DNA from: Candidatus Alangreenwoodia gallinarii
GTDB taxonomy: Bacteria > Bacillota > Clostridia > Peptostreptococcales > Anaerovoracaceae
DNA: 48,683 nucleotides
Direction: 5' to 3'
Assembly (NCBI GenBank): GCA_904398315.1
Contig: CAJFPD010000031.1
Location: forward strand, 1-48,683
Shown here: positions 17,769 through 28,248 of the stretch, piece by piece
Position numbering within the stretch: the first letter of the stretch is position 1
How the letters are laid out: the number at the start of each line of letters is the position of its first letter
The notes under the pieces: generated by a model
The model's input: only the letters and a program-made list of their open reading frames with translations
Databases searched by the model: none
Told to the model about the DNA's origin: nothing
Translations under genes and position numbers: made by a program

Positions 17769-18827
17769 ATGGGTTGCTTCAATGGTTGTTTCAACAGTTG
17801 TCATAACGGCTGCGTATCACCCGACTCCGCACAGGGCTGCTGCAATGCTCATGACCTCTGTCAGTTTGACGGAGATTTCAGCAATGTGGTCTCGGAACCG
17901 ATCTACGTTCAGAAAATCTACGATGCCGTCATGCTCAATCTTCAGGGGCTTAAAACGGTCAGTGCACAGAAATTCTCACCGGCGATTCCGAATGGCTTCC
18001 GTCTGATCGGCGTCTCCGGAATCAGCTGCAGAAAATTTTTCAACCCGGCAAATATCAACGACAGTGCCAATCTCACTTTAAAATGCAATACCACTGTCTC
18101 CGGAGCCAGCTTTGTATGCGATCAGGGCGGAGAAGCAAAGGTCGTCGGACCGGACGGAACGCTCTCAGAAAGAATCCTCTATGCGGACACTTCGGAATGT
18201 GATGAAGAGGGAAAGGGTACACCGATCTTCGGAACTCAGAAAGTGAATATTTCCGGTCAGGTTGTCGTAACGCTCAATCTGATTCTCATGGATAATTTCG
18301 GAAGAGAAGTGACATTCCCTGTCTCGGCTAACGTTTCGATCGCCACCGCAGCTTCTCCTCTGGTCCTGACCAGCTTTTTCGAAATGTGCATGCCGTCCGT
18401 ACATCAGACGGCTATTCTTCCGAGATTTACGGAGCTCTGCAATGTCAGCTGTGAAACGCGTCTGGCCACAAACAGTTACTGCCGGGATCTCACAATCAAT
18501 TCAGGCGGAGAAGTGTGCGGAAATCTGATCATCGCGCTCTGTGTCAATTGTGAAAAGAAGATTATCGTTCCGGTTCAGCTCTGCGTGCTGTCCACCGGAT
18601 TCGTGGAGGTAAGCCCCGATACCTCTCAGATCTGTTCCAGCTTCCCGCAGCTCTTTCCGAATCAACTTCAGAAAGATGACGAGGATACGGAGGGAGACAG
18701 CGACGACTGCCAGCCTTGTTCCGCGCCTCAGCCGGACAGATGTATGCCTTGTGCCATGCCGCCGGGATGTTTTGAGCCGATCCCTCCTTGCCCTCCGGTG
18801 CCTCCTGTTCCTCCGGTCTGCAGATAA
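17769..18827 (+). CDS. Cysteine-rich, Pro-tailed hypothetical protein (candidate spore-coat/surface structural protein)
   Basis: 352 aa with about 27 Cys, N-term MGCFNGCFNSCHNGC, C-term CQPCSAPQPDRCMPCAMPPGCFEPIPPCPPVPPVPPVCR; RBS AAGGAGG. Confidence 0.8.
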   Translation: MGCFNGCFNSCHNGCVSPDSAQGCCNAHDLCQFDGDFSNVVSEPIYVQKIYDAVMLNLQGLKTVSAQKFSPAIPNGFRLIGVSGISCRKFFNPANINDSANLTLKCNTTVSGASFVCDQGGEAKVVGPDGTLSERILYADTSECDEEGKGTPIFGTQKVNISGQVVVTLNLILMDNFGREVTFPVSANVSIATAASPLVLTSFFEMCMPSVHQTAILPRFTELCNVSCETRLATNSYCRDLTINSGGEVCGNLIIALCVNCEKKIIVPVQLCVLSTGFVEVSPDTSQICSSFPQLFPNQLQKDDEDTEGDSDDCQPCSAPQPDRCMPCAMPPGCFEPIPPCPPVPPVPPVCR

Positions 18828-18874
18828 ATCTATGCACGTTTTCCCGAAGAAAACAGGACATCGGATACAGACAG

Positions 18875-18918
18875 ACGGCCGGAGGCCGCGGAATTTTCCG
18901 TCCGCGGCCTCCGGCCGT
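18875..18918. terminator. Bidirectional hairpin between convergent genes
   Basis: 18-bp perfect stem ACGGCCGGAGGCCGCGGA/TCCGCGGCCTCCGGCCGT. Confidence 0.7.
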
Positions 18919-18978
18919 ATTATCTGTGATAAAATATCCGTCCTGCGGATCGTAAATCGATTCCGTCTCAGGAATTTT

Positions 18979-20646
18979 TTATAGTTCCTCCGCGTCAAGG
19001 ACCTGATCATTCATCGCGTTGCCCGGCGGAACGATAGGAAAGACATCCTGCGCCGAATCGATATCACAGACGATGACACCGCCTTTTCCGCTGCGGATCG
19101 CTTCTTTCAGCGCTTCGCGCAAGGAGGCCAGATCATTCACATGCCATCCGCCCAGTCCGTATGCTTCCGCAAGTTTCACATAATCGATGACATCCGGCAG
19201 CGTCGTCGCAGAATAGCGCTTCTCAAAGAAGAGCTTCTGCCACTGACGCACCATTCCCAGCACATTATTCTTAAAGAGAATCGTGGTGATCGGCAGTTTT
19301 CTCGCCGCCACCGTCGCCAGCTCATTGCAGTTCATCCTGAAGCTTCCGTCTCCCGTAACATGAATGACGCGTCTTCCCAGATTTCCCATCTGAGCGCCGA
19401 TGGCCGCTCCCAGACCGAAGCCCATCGTCCCCAGTCCGCCGGAAGTAATGTTTGTCCGCGGTTCTGTAAACGGCCACTCCTGCGCCGTCCACATCTGATG
19501 CTGCCCTACATCCGTAGCCACAATCACATCGTCGCCCAGCACGTCGTGAATCGTCCGGAAGATATTCTTCGGTACAAAGGAATCCTCCGGAATCTCCTTC
19601 GGCACGCGGAAAGAATCGATCTCTTCCGTCCACTCAGCATGTTTCTTCGTTTCTATACGCTCAAGAAGCCCGTCGAGAATCTCATTCATATCGCCGATCA
19701 GCGGAAGATCCACGATCACATTTTTATCGATCTCAGAATCATCGATATCGATCTGGGCAATCGTCGCTCCCTGAGCAAAATAATCCGTATTTCCCGTAAC
19801 GCGGTCGCTGAATCTCGCCCCGACAGCGATCAGAAGGTCACAGTTGTGTACAGCGAGATTCGCCTCTCTCTGGCCGTGCATACCGACCATACCCAGCGAC
19901 AGAGGATGTTTCCGGGATATAGCGCCGAGATTCATAAGAGTCGAAACCACAGGAATATCAGCTTTTTCCGCCAGCGCTGTCAGGCGTTCCGAAGCTTCGG
20001 CGGTAATCACACCTCCCCCGGCATAAAGAAGAGGCCTTTCCGCCTGGTTTATCATCTCCGCCAGTTCCTCCAGATCCTCATCCTCATATTTTCTCGGAGG
20101 TCTGTCCTTTTCCGCCGCCGGCGCCGGCTCATAGTCATATGTCTGCTGCATGATATCCTTCGGCACATCGATGAGAACAGGGCCCGGACGACCGCTCTTC
20201 GCGATCCGGAATGCTTCGCGGATATCATCAGCCAGCTCGCTGATATCGCTTACGAAAAAATTGTGCTTTGTGATCGGAATCGTGATTCCGTAAATGTCGA
20301 CCTCCTGAAAGGAATCCCTGCCGATCAGAGCCAGCGGAACCTGACCCGTGATTACGACGAGAGGTATGGAATCCATGAAAGCTGTCGCGATTCCCGTAAC
20401 GGTATTCGTCGCCCCCGGACCGCTGGTTGCAAAGGCGACACCCACACGCCCCGTGGAACGTGCGTAACCGTCGGCAGCATGGGTAGCTCCCTGTTCATGA
20501 CTGGTAAGAACATGGTCGATTTCATCCCGGTAATCATACAGGGCATCATAAAGAGGCATAATCTGACCTCCCGGATATCCGAAAACGGTATCTACGCCCT
20601 GTTCCTTCAGGCATTCCAATATAATATTTGAACCTTTTATCTTCAT
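18979..20646 (-). CDS. ilvB: Acetolactate synthase large (catalytic) subunit
   Basis: 555 aa; GVDTVFGYPGGQIMPLYDAL, TSHEQGATHAADGYARSTG, ThDP motif GDGSFRMNCNELATVAARKLPITTILFKNN. Confidence 0.96.
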   Translation of the reverse strand: MKIKGSNIILECLKEQGVDTVFGYPGGQIMPLYDALYDYRDEIDHVLTSHEQGATHAADGYARSTGRVGVAFATSGPGATNTVTGIATAFMDSIPLVVITGQVPLALIGRDSFQEVDIYGITIPITKHNFFVSDISELADDIREAFRIAKSGRPGPVLIDVPKDIMQQTYDYEPAPAAEKDRPPRKYEDEDLEELAEMINQAERPLLYAGGGVITAEASERLTALAEKADIPVVSTLMNLGAISRKHPLSLGMVGMHGQREANLAVHNCDLLIAVGARFSDRVTGNTDYFAQGATIAQIDIDDSEIDKNVIVDLPLIGDMNEILDGLLERIETKKHAEWTEEIDSFRVPKEIPEDSFVPKNIFRTIHDVLGDDVIVATDVGQHQMWTAQEWPFTEPRTNITSGGLGTMGFGLGAAIGAQMGNLGRRVIHVTGDGSFRMNCNELATVAARKLPITTILFKNNVLGMVRQWQKLFFEKRYSATTLPDVIDYVKLAEAYGLGGWHVNDLASLREALKEAIRSGKGGVIVCDIDSAQDVFPIVPPGNAMNDQVLDAEEL

Positions 20647-20734
20647 AATTCTTTTCTCTAATCTGTCCTGCAGCCTGGAAATAACTTTATTTGAACTTAT
20701 CTGAAACGACTCATCTCTGAGAAACAGGCAGCGT

Positions 20735-20830
20735 GTGAATACGCTGCCGTGGAAAAAAATTCCGGCGATCCGCCGGTATAATGAAAAGAAAATACCGGGC
20801 CGGGCTCCTGCCCCGCCCGGCCGTATAGAT
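20735..20830 (-). terminator. Cluster of hairpins between ilvC and ilvB
   Basis: GGCCGGGC/GCCCGGCC + TATTTTCTTTT; CCGGCG-GAT-CGCCGG + AATTTTTTT; GGCAGCGT/ACGCTGCC. Confidence 0.7.
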
Positions 20831-20859
20831 TTCTCTCCGGTATGTTCCTGTTGTATAGC

Positions 20860-21855
20860 CTATTTCTCGTCGCTCCAGGAATACATCTTTCTGAGTTCCT
20901 TGCCGACAGCTTCGAGCTGATGTGCCGCCTTGAGCTTTCTCGTAGCGTTGAAGTGCTGTCTGCCGACTTTGTTTTCCATGATCCAGTTTCTCGCGAATGT
21001 TCCGTCCTGAATCTCGGAAAGTACCTTCTTCATTTCCTTCTTCGTATCTTCCGTGATGATTCTCTTGCCGATTTCGTAATCGCCGAATTCCGCCGTATCG
21101 GAGATAGAGTGTCTCATCTCGGAGAAACCTCCGTGGTAGATCAGATCCACGATCAGCTTCATCTCGTGGATACATTCGAAGTAAGCGTTGCGCGGATCAT
21201 ATCCTGCCTCTACCAGCGTTTCAAAGCCTGCCTGCATCAGAGCAGTGACGCCGCCGCAGAGTACGCACTGTTCGCCGAACAGATCTGTCTCTGTCTCTGT
21301 CTGGAATGTCGTTTCCAGAATCGCTGCTCTCGCTCCGCCGATGCCTGCTCCGTAAGCGAGTGCTTTCTCCAGCGCTCTGCCGGTAGCATCCTGATATACC
21401 GCTACGAGACACGGAACGCCCTTTCCTGCGAGATACTCGCTTCTCACCGTGTGACCCGGACCTTTCGGTGCGATCATCGTAACGTCAACATTTGCCGGCG
21501 GAACGATCTGCTGGAAGTGGATATTGAAGCCGTGAGCAAACATGAGCATATCTCCGTCCTTCAGGTTCGGTTCGATACTCTCTTTATATATGTCAGCCTG
21601 TTTTTCGTCCGGAGTAAGGATCATGATAATATCGGCAGCCTTAGCCGCTTCCGCAGCCGTGGTAACCTTCAGTCCCGCTTCTTCAGCGATTTTCCAGGAT
21701 TTGCTGCCTTCATAAAGGCCTACGATCACATCGACACCGCTCTCCTTCAGGTTCAGCGCATGAGCATGTCCCTGGCTGCCGTAGCCGATGATGGCCACCG
21801 TCTTTCCGTCCAGAAGCGAAAGGTTGCAGTCGCTCTGATAGTAGATATTTGCCAT
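20860..21855 (-). CDS. ilvC: Ketol-acid reductoisomerase
   Basis: 331 aa; [55 protein letters not shown]. Confidence 0.98.
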   Translation of the reverse strand: MANIYYQSDCNLSLLDGKTVAIIGYGSQGHAHALNLKESGVDVIVGLYEGSKSWKIAEEAGLKVTTAAEAAKAADIIMILTPDEKQADIYKESIEPNLKDGDMLMFAHGFNIHFQQIVPPANVDVTMIAPKGPGHTVRSEYLAGKGVPCLVAVYQDATGRALEKALAYGAGIGGARAAILETTFQTETETDLFGEQCVLCGGVTALMQAGFETLVEAGYDPRNAYFECIHEMKLIVDLIYHGGFSEMRHSISDTAEFGDYEIGKRIITEDTKKEMKKVLSEIQDGTFARNWIMENKVGRQHFNATRKLKAAHQLEAVGKELRKMYSWSDEK

Positions 21856-21975
21856 TTTTATTCCTCCTTCTGATCCGTCAGGATCATTTAAATACCAATC
21901 CGGTGCACTTTTTTATGCACATTTAATCATACTATTCGTAATATTCTAAGTCAATACATTTTCGGAGCCATTCCG

Positions 21976-22923
21976 TCATTTTTCGCTGCCGTTCCAGAAA
22001 TAATAATCCCTGTTCAGATAGTCAAAACGACATCCCTGAAAGATATCACGTTCTTCCATGATTTCCGCGATGCGGTCCCGTATCTTCCACCAGCTCCGCC
22101 CCCAGTTGCAGAACACGGTATTTTCCTCCGGCGCTCTGCTTACGAGACGCTGAACACAGATTTCCGGTGAAAGAAATTCCAGAAATCGAACGACCCGGAC
22201 GGCGTATTCCTCCGCGCTGATGAGACGAAATTCCCCGGCCTCGTACTGTCTGCACAGTTCTGTATCTTTTTCGATATACAGCGAATGGAGCTTGACCTGA
22301 TTCACGCCGAGAGCACTCAGAATTTTTGCCGCCTCTTCCGCATCGGAATCGTCGTCCCAGGGCAGGTTCAGGATGAGATGAGCACAGATTTCCATTCCGT
22401 ATTTTCTGCTCCGTATCACCGCATCGATGAATTCCGCCAGCGTATGACCGCGGCAGATCTTTTTCAGTGTCCTGTGACTGATGCTCTGAAGCCCCAGTTC
22501 TAAAACGGCGGGTTTTCCGTACTGTCTGCAGATTCCGGCGATCGCCTCCAGATAATCGTCCGAAACGCAGTCAGGACGCGTGGAAAGGCAGATCTCTGCG
22601 ATTTCTTCCATCGCAAGAGCACGGCTTATCGATTCGCACAGCCGGGGAAGAGGGAGATATGTATTGGTAAAATTCTGAAAATACGCCGAAAAACGCCGTG
22701 CGCCGTATCGTTTTCCAATATATTCCATATTTTTCTGCAGCTGTTCTTCCACCGGAAGAGCCGAAGAAAGATTTTCAAAGCCCGCGCCTTCCGCTCCGCA
22801 GAAGGTACATCCCGCCTGACCGTCTTCTCTGTTCGGGCAGGAAACCGCCAGACTCACCGGAAGCTTATAGATTTTCTGTCCGTACTTTTTCTTCATATAA
22901 TCGGCATAAGACAGATATCTCAT
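21976..22923 (-). CDS. Radical SAM protein, YhcC-like (TIGR01212-type)
   Basis: CPNREDGQAGCTFC, YFQNFTNTYLP, LELGLQSISHRTLKKICRGHT. Confidence 0.9.
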   Translation of the reverse strand: MRYLSYADYMKKKYGQKIYKLPVSLAVSCPNREDGQAGCTFCGAEGAGFENLSSALPVEEQLQKNMEYIGKRYGARRFSAYFQNFTNTYLPLPRLCESISRALAMEEIAEICLSTRPDCVSDDYLEAIAGICRQYGKPAVLELGLQSISHRTLKKICRGHTLAEFIDAVIRSRKYGMEICAHLILNLPWDDDSDAEEAAKILSALGVNQVKLHSLYIEKDTELCRQYEAGEFRLISAEEYAVRVVRFLEFLSPEICVQRLVSRAPEENTVFCNWGRSWWKIRDRIAEIMEERDIFQGCRFDYLNRDYYFWNGSEK

Positions 22924-22967
22924 AGCGCAGACCTCCCTCTGCAGAATTCCTCTCTTTTCGCTGCATA

Positions 22968-23097
22968 TATGCGGTGAGCCTCTAAGCTCCCTCTTCGTCT
23001 GCCTACGCAGACTCGCGGTTCGCTAAGAGGTCGTCGCATACATGAAACCTACCGTTCATCTTCGCCCTTCGGGCTTGATTCACGGGGTTTCATAGTA
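22968..23097 (-). repeat. Dispersed structured element, copy 1
   Basis: Stems TATGCG/CGCATA, CCTCTaAGC/GCTaAGAGG enclosing GTCTGC-ctac-GCAGAC, and TACATGAAACC/GGTTTCATaGTA; shares ends and sequence blocks with 28081-28248. Confidence 0.7.
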
Positions 23098-23203
23098 AAA
23101 GCGGCGCAGACCTGTTTTTCCGGTTCTCCGCCGCTTCTGTTTTTCCGGTCCGGTTTCTTTCCGGCACCGGCATACCTGTTTCAGCCGTATGTTTCCGCCG
23201 CAA

Positions 23204-23626
23204 CTATTTGTTCAGTATCTCATACTGTCTTATGCTGGCATCCAGTTCCTCAAGATCCGCGCTGAGACTGACGACAAACTCAATGCCGGATTTTTCCGAG
23301 ATAACCTGAAGTCTTCTGAGAAACTCCGGCAGATCGCGGATGGCAATATCGGCATGTCTGAGGATGCTGTCGATGAAAATAACCTCGATATCATAATTAG
23401 AACTCATGATTCCGTAGATAAATCCGATATATTCATCTATGTTATTGACATACTCGAAATCGTCCATGACGATCATGCGGATCTGGTGTTCGAGATCATG
23501 CTTGAGCCTGTCATCTTTGCTGATAAATACCACACTGCCGTTCTTCTCGTTGACATCGCGGTTGGCCATCTCCACCATCAGCTTCGTTTTGCCGGTACCT
23601 TTATGACCTACTAAAAGTTTTACCAT
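23204..23626 (-). CDS. Small P-loop NTPase, uncharacterised
   Basis: Walker A GHKGTGKTK; Walker B-like VIFIDS. Confidence 0.75.
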   Translation of the reverse strand: MVKLLVGHKGTGKTKLMVEMANRDVNEKNGSVVFISKDDRLKHDLEHQIRMIVMDDFEYVNNIDEYIGFIYGIMSSNYDIEVIFIDSILRHADIAIRDLPEFLRRLQVISEKSGIEFVVSLSADLEELDASIRQYEILNK

Positions 23627-23835
23627 TGCCTTTTCTCCCTTCCGATAAAATTGATCTTTCGTGAGTCAATTATACTATCTGAGGGAAAAAAGAACAACCG
23701 GATTAAGCAAGAAAACCTCTTGTTTTACTAATTTTTTATTTTTTCAATATAATAATTCGTCATATCACAGACAGGGCGTATTTTTTTCGCCGCACAGCCG
23801 GAAACCTGCAGAAGATATCTCGCTGACACACCGTT

Positions 23836-24879
23836 TTACCTGTCTTTGCTTTCCTCTTTTTCCTGAAGTCTGAGCTGGCCGCAGGCAGCGCTGATATCCG
23901 ATCCGAGTTCTCTGCGTATCGTCACGGGAATCCTGTATTTCTGCAGAATTTCCGCAAATTTTTCCGCCTTTTTCCGGGTGGTGCCCGCAAATCCGCTCTC
24001 TCTTACCCGGTTCAGCGGAATGAGATTAACATGACACAGCATCCCCTTCAGCCGGACAGACAGCTTCCGTGCATCCTCCTCCGCATCATTGACTCCGTCG
24101 ATCAGGGCGTATTCAAAGGTAATCCTGCGGCGGGTCATTTCCGTATACTGCCTGCACACATTCAGAAGTTCCGCCATACTATATGAAGAAGCTACCGGCA
24201 TCAGAATCCTCCGCTTTTCATCATCTGCAGCGTGCAGCGAAACCGCCAGACTGACCTGCGGCATATCCCGGGCGAAGCTGAGAATTTTCGGAAGCAGTCC
24301 GCAGGTGGACACTGTGATATTCCGCAGGCTGATGTCCGGACCGTTCTGATCATGCAGGATGCGTATGGCCCGGATCAGTTCATCGTAATTGTCAAAGGGC
24401 TCTCCTGTTCCCATGACGACAATATGTCCGATACGTTCTTGCGCATCGCGGCTCATGGAAATCATCTGATCCACGATTTCTCCCGCCGTCAGATTTCTCT
24501 GAAGGCCGTCTGCTCCGGAAGCGCAAAAGGCACATCCCATCCGGCAGCCGGCCTGAGAGGACAGGCAGGCTGTATTGCCATACCGGTACTTCATAAAGAC
24601 GCTCTCAACCGCTGCCCCTCCTCTTACCTGAAAGAGATATTTCCGGGTACCGTCTTTTTCGGATATCTGCCGTCTGATCTGGCGTACGGAACCGATCTCG
24701 GCGCACCCGTCCAGGCGACTTCGCAGTTCCTTCGGAAGTTCTGTCATCTCTTCAAAGGAGATGGCTCCTTCATAGATTCTTCGGAAAATCTGCTGTGCCC
24801 GGAATTTTTTTTCACCCAGGCTTTCGACCCATTTCTGCATCTCTTCCAGCGTCAGATCCTTCAGCTGCTGTTTTTCCAT
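23836..24879 (-). CDS. rlmN: 23S rRNA (adenine2503-C2)-methyltransferase, radical SAM
   Basis: CLSSQAGCRMGCAFCASG, MGTGEPFDNYDEL, RRELGSDISAACGQLR. Confidence 0.97.
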   Translation of the reverse strand: MEKQQLKDLTLEEMQKWVESLGEKKFRAQQIFRRIYEGAISFEEMTELPKELRSRLDGCAEIGSVRQIRRQISEKDGTRKYLFQVRGGAAVESVFMKYRYGNTACLSSQAGCRMGCAFCASGADGLQRNLTAGEIVDQMISMSRDAQERIGHIVVMGTGEPFDNYDELIRAIRILHDQNGPDISLRNITVSTCGLLPKILSFARDMPQVSLAVSLHAADDEKRRILMPVASSYSMAELLNVCRQYTEMTRRRITFEYALIDGVNDAEEDARKLSVRLKGMLCHVNLIPLNRVRESGFAGTTRKKAEKFAEILQKYRIPVTIRRELGSDISAACGQLRLQEKEESKDR

Positions 24880-24915
24880 TTTTTCCTCTTTCCGCCGTCC
24901 GGCCGCAATCTTCTG

Positions 24916-27900
24916 TCAGCCCAACCGGCGGACGGAAATTCCTGCCTTATGGCCGTTCAGGCTGTATTCCTCCGGCAGACCGTCCGCATAGAGGAAGCTG
25001 TCAGACAGTGTTTCCTTCATGATATAATCCCGATACGCTTCCAGAGCTTCTTTCGCCTCTTCGTCACACGTAACGGAGAGCTCGATGTGATCCATCATAT
25101 CGAAGTCTTTCTGCTTTCTCAGCTGCTGAACTTTCGAAACAAGTTCCCGTGCCAGGCCTTCCGCCAGAAGTTCCGGCGAAAGCTGTGTATCGAGGAGAAC
25201 GAAGACGCCTCTTTCCGTACCGACAGCAAAGCCCTCTTTCGCAGTCACACGTACATCTACCAGATCCGCCGGAATTTCGGTCTCTTCCCCGCCCAGTCTG
25301 AGCAGAATTTTTCCGTCTGTCCCCAGCTTTGCGATCATCTCCTTAGCATCTGCTGCCGCCAGCGCTTTTCCGAATTCGTTCACTTTCTTACCCAGTACAG
25401 GTCCTGCTTTGCGGAAATCAGGCTTCAGGACGTAATCCAGATAGGTATCCATTTCCTTTTCAAAGACCACATCCTTCACATTCAGCTCTTCCATGATGAG
25501 CGATTTCATGTCGGAGAGCTGCGCCTCGTAGCGGCTGTCCAGAAGGATTTCGCGCAGAGGCTGGCGCACCTTGATCTTTTCCTTCTCTCGCTCTCCTCTG
25601 CCCAGCGTCACGACGGTGCGCACCAGTTCCATCTTTTCCTCCAGGCTGTCATCGATCAGAGATTCATCCGCCTTCGGGAAAAATGCCAGATGAACGGACT
25701 CCTCCCCTGTCAGCTTCGTGTAAATCTCATCCGACAGGAACGGCGCGAACGGAGCCGACAGAAGCGCCACGCCCTTGAGCAGTTCATACGTCGTCAGAAA
25801 GACAGCCTGTTTGTCTTCCGTCATCTCTTCCGCATAAAATCTCCGGCGCGCTCTGCGGATATACCAGTTTGAGAGATCTTCCGACACGAATTCCGTAATC
25901 TTTTTTACAGCTTTCATGTGTTCATAGTTGTCCATATCCGCCGTCACATCGCGCACGAGTCTGTTGTACTTCGACAGAACCCAGCGATCCAGCTCGCTGC
26001 GATGTGCATAAGGGACATCCATTCCGGACAGGTCGATGTCATCCGTATTGGAATAGAGCACAAAGAAATTATATACATTTCTCAGCGTTCCGAAATACTT
26101 ACTCTGGATTTCCATCACGCCGTCTTCATCGAAGCGCGTCGGTGACCAGGCAGGAGACGTATAGAGGAGATACCATCTCGCCACATCCGCACCGTACTTA
26201 TCGAAGAGTGCGAACGGATCTACCGTATTGCCCTTCGATTTCGACATCTTTTTTCCATCTTTATCCAGAATCAGGTCGTTGACGAGGACATTCCGGTACG
26301 GGGCTTTTCCCGTGAGGAAGGTGGAAATCGCCAGCAGCGAGTAGAACCATCCGCGGGTCTGATCGATTCCTTCACAGATAAAGTCCGCCGGGAAATTTTC
26401 CTCAAAGACATCCTGATTTTCAAACGGATAGTGAAGCTGCGCGAACGGCATGGAGCCGCTGTCAAACCAGCAGTCCATGACCTCCGGTATTCTCGTCATC
26501 GTCTTTCCGCAGACCGGACATGTCAGATGGACGTCATCCACATAAGGGCGGTGCAGCTCGATATTCTCGTCAATATCCTCCTGAGCGCGTTCCGCCAGCT
26601 CCGCTCTGGATCCGATGCATTCCACGTGTCCGCATTCGCATCTCCAGATCGGAATCGGCGTTCCCCAGTAACGATTACGGGAAATCGCCCAGTCTTTAAC
26701 ATCTGCCAGCCAGTTGCCGAAGCGGCCCTCCCCGACAAAAGGAGGATGCCATTTTACCGTATTGTTGTTTTCCACCAGCTGGTCTCTGAGCTTCGTCATT
26801 TCGATATACCAGCTCGGCTTCGCATAATAGATCAGCGGCGTTCCGCATCTCCAGCAGTGCGGATAGTTATGCTCCACCTTCTTCTTCGAGAAGATCTTGT
26901 CCTCCGATGCCAGCCACCTGATGATATCCACATCCAGTCCGTCCTCCATGACGAAGCGGCCGGCCCACGGAGTATCCGTATATTTTCCGTCCTCACCCAC
27001 AGGATTGAGAACCGGCAGATCGTATCTGCGGCCCACCTGATAGTCGTCTTCACCGAAAGCCGGTGCGATGTGGACGATGCCGGTACCTTCCTCGGTGCTG
27101 ACATAATCGGCGCAGGTGACGAAAAATGCTTTCTTTTCTGTGGAAAGAAACGGCATGAGCTGCTCGTATTCCATATACTCCAGATCTCTGCCCTTCATCT
27201 CCTGAAGAACGGTATACGTTCCCTCCTCCAGGACTTCATCCGCCAGAGCCTTTGCCACATAGTAGATGCTTCCGTCCTTTTCCGCCTTTACATAATCGAT
27301 CTCCGGTCCCGCCGCCAGCGCCACATTGGCTGCCAGCGTCCACGGCGTCGTCGTCCATGCCAGGAAATATTCATTTTCTGTCCCCTTTTTCCGGAATTTC
27401 GCCGTGATGGTCGTGGACTTGATCTCTTTATAGCCCTGCGCCACTTCATGGGAAGCCAGTCCCGTTCCGCACCGCGGACAGTAAGGCAGAATCTTGTGTC
27501 CTTCGTAGATCATTCCCGCGTCAAAAAATTTCTTCAGGATCCACCAGCCTGTTTCGATAAAATTGTTATCCAGCGTGATATATGGATGATCCAGATCGAT
27601 GAGATATCCCATGCGCTTCGACATGCTGCGCCACATACCTTCATATTCGAAGACGGATTCACGGCATTTTTCATTGAACTCCTTGATGCCGTATTTTTCG
27701 ATATCCTGTTTTCCGCTCATCTTCAGACGCTTTTCCACTTCGATTTCGACCGGAAGTCCGTGGGTATCCCATCCGGCCTTGCGCTTGACTTTATACCCCT
27801 GCATCGTCTTATAGCGGCATACAGAATCCTTGAGTGCCCGGGCGATCACATGATGAATACCCGGCTTTCCGTTTGCGGTAGGCGGTCCCTCGTAAAATAC

Positions 27901-28020
27901 AAAGGAAGGCTGTCCCTCCCTTTCCGTCACACACTTTTCCAGAAGATTTTCTTTCTCCCACCGGTCAGCCTGTTCATTCTGAACTTCACTGATCGGTCTG
28001 TCCGATAAATTTTCAAACAT
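24916..28020 (-). CDS. ileS: Isoleucyl-tRNA synthetase
   Basis: YEGPPTANGKPGIHHVIARALKD (HIGH-type), KMSKSKGNTVDP; Ile-specifier T-box upstream; likely start MFENLSDRPI at 28020 (ORF to 28050). Confidence 0.97.
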   Translation of the reverse strand: MFENLSDRPISEVQNEQADRWEKENLLEKCVTEREGQPSFVFYEGPPTANGKPGIHHVIARALKDSVCRYKTMQGYKVKRKAGWDTHGLPVEIEVEKRLKMSGKQDIEKYGIKEFNEKCRESVFEYEGMWRSMSKRMGYLIDLDHPYITLDNNFIETGWWILKKFFDAGMIYEGHKILPYCPRCGTGLASHEVAQGYKEIKSTTITAKFRKKGTENEYFLAWTTTPWTLAANVALAAGPEIDYVKAEKDGSIYYVAKALADEVLEEGTYTVLQEMKGRDLEYMEYEQLMPFLSTEKKAFFVTCADYVSTEEGTGIVHIAPAFGEDDYQVGRRYDLPVLNPVGEDGKYTDTPWAGRFVMEDGLDVDIIRWLASEDKIFSKKKVEHNYPHCWRCGTPLIYYAKPSWYIEMTKLRDQLVENNNTVKWHPPFVGEGRFGNWLADVKDWAISRNRYWGTPIPIWRCECGHVECIGSRAELAERAQEDIDENIELHRPYVDDVHLTCPVCGKTMTRIPEVMDCWFDSGSMPFAQLHYPFENQDVFEENFPADFICEGIDQTRGWFYSLLAISTFLTGKAPYRNVLVNDLILDKDGKKMSKSKGNTVDPFALFDKYGADVARWYLLYTSPAWSPTRFDEDGVMEIQSKYFGTLRNVYNFFVLYSNTDDIDLSGMDVPYAHRSELDRWVLSKYNRLVRDVTADMDNYEHMKAVKKITEFVSEDLSNWYIRRARRRFYAEEMTEDKQAVFLTTYELLKGVALLSAPFAPFLSDEIYTKLTGEESVHLAFFPKADESLIDDSLEEKMELVRTVVTLGRGEREKEKIKVRQPLREILLDSRYEAQLSDMKSLIMEELNVKDVVFEKEMDTYLDYVLKPDFRKAGPVLGKKVNEFGKALAAADAKEMIAKLGTDGKILLRLGGEETEIPADLVDVRVTAKEGFAVGTERGVFVLLDTQLSPELLAEGLARELVSKVQQLRKQKDFDMMDHIELSVTCDEEAKEALEAYRDYIMKETLSDSFLYADGLPEEYSLNGHKAGISVRRLG

Positions 28021-28080
28021 ATCTGCTCTCCCTGCAAAAACATAAAACATAATAAACGGTAAACTCCCGAAACCCTGCGG

Positions 28081-28248
28081 CGCTTCGCTAAGTAATCCCC
28101 GCGTACATGATACCGGCCGCTCTTCCTCGCCCTCCGGTCTCAGTAAAATTCACGAAATCGGAGATTCCGGAATTTCTTGAGTAAGACCTGCCACGATTTT
28201 CTTTGAAAATCGGGTTAAGGCTTCATCGACTCGCGGGGTATCATAGTA
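28081..28248 (-). repeat. Dispersed structured element, copy 2 (lies between T-box terminator and ileS start)
   Basis: TACATGATACC/GGTATCATaGTA terminal stem; TTCGCTAAG block and terminal AGTAAAA shared with copy 1; extra internal hairpins (CGATTTTC/GAAAATCG). Confidence 0.7.

Noticed and set aside
20711-21175. 154-aa ORF in the ilvC 3' region/intergenic gap
   Set aside because: Overlaps ilvC in another frame and runs through terminators; R/G-rich translation.
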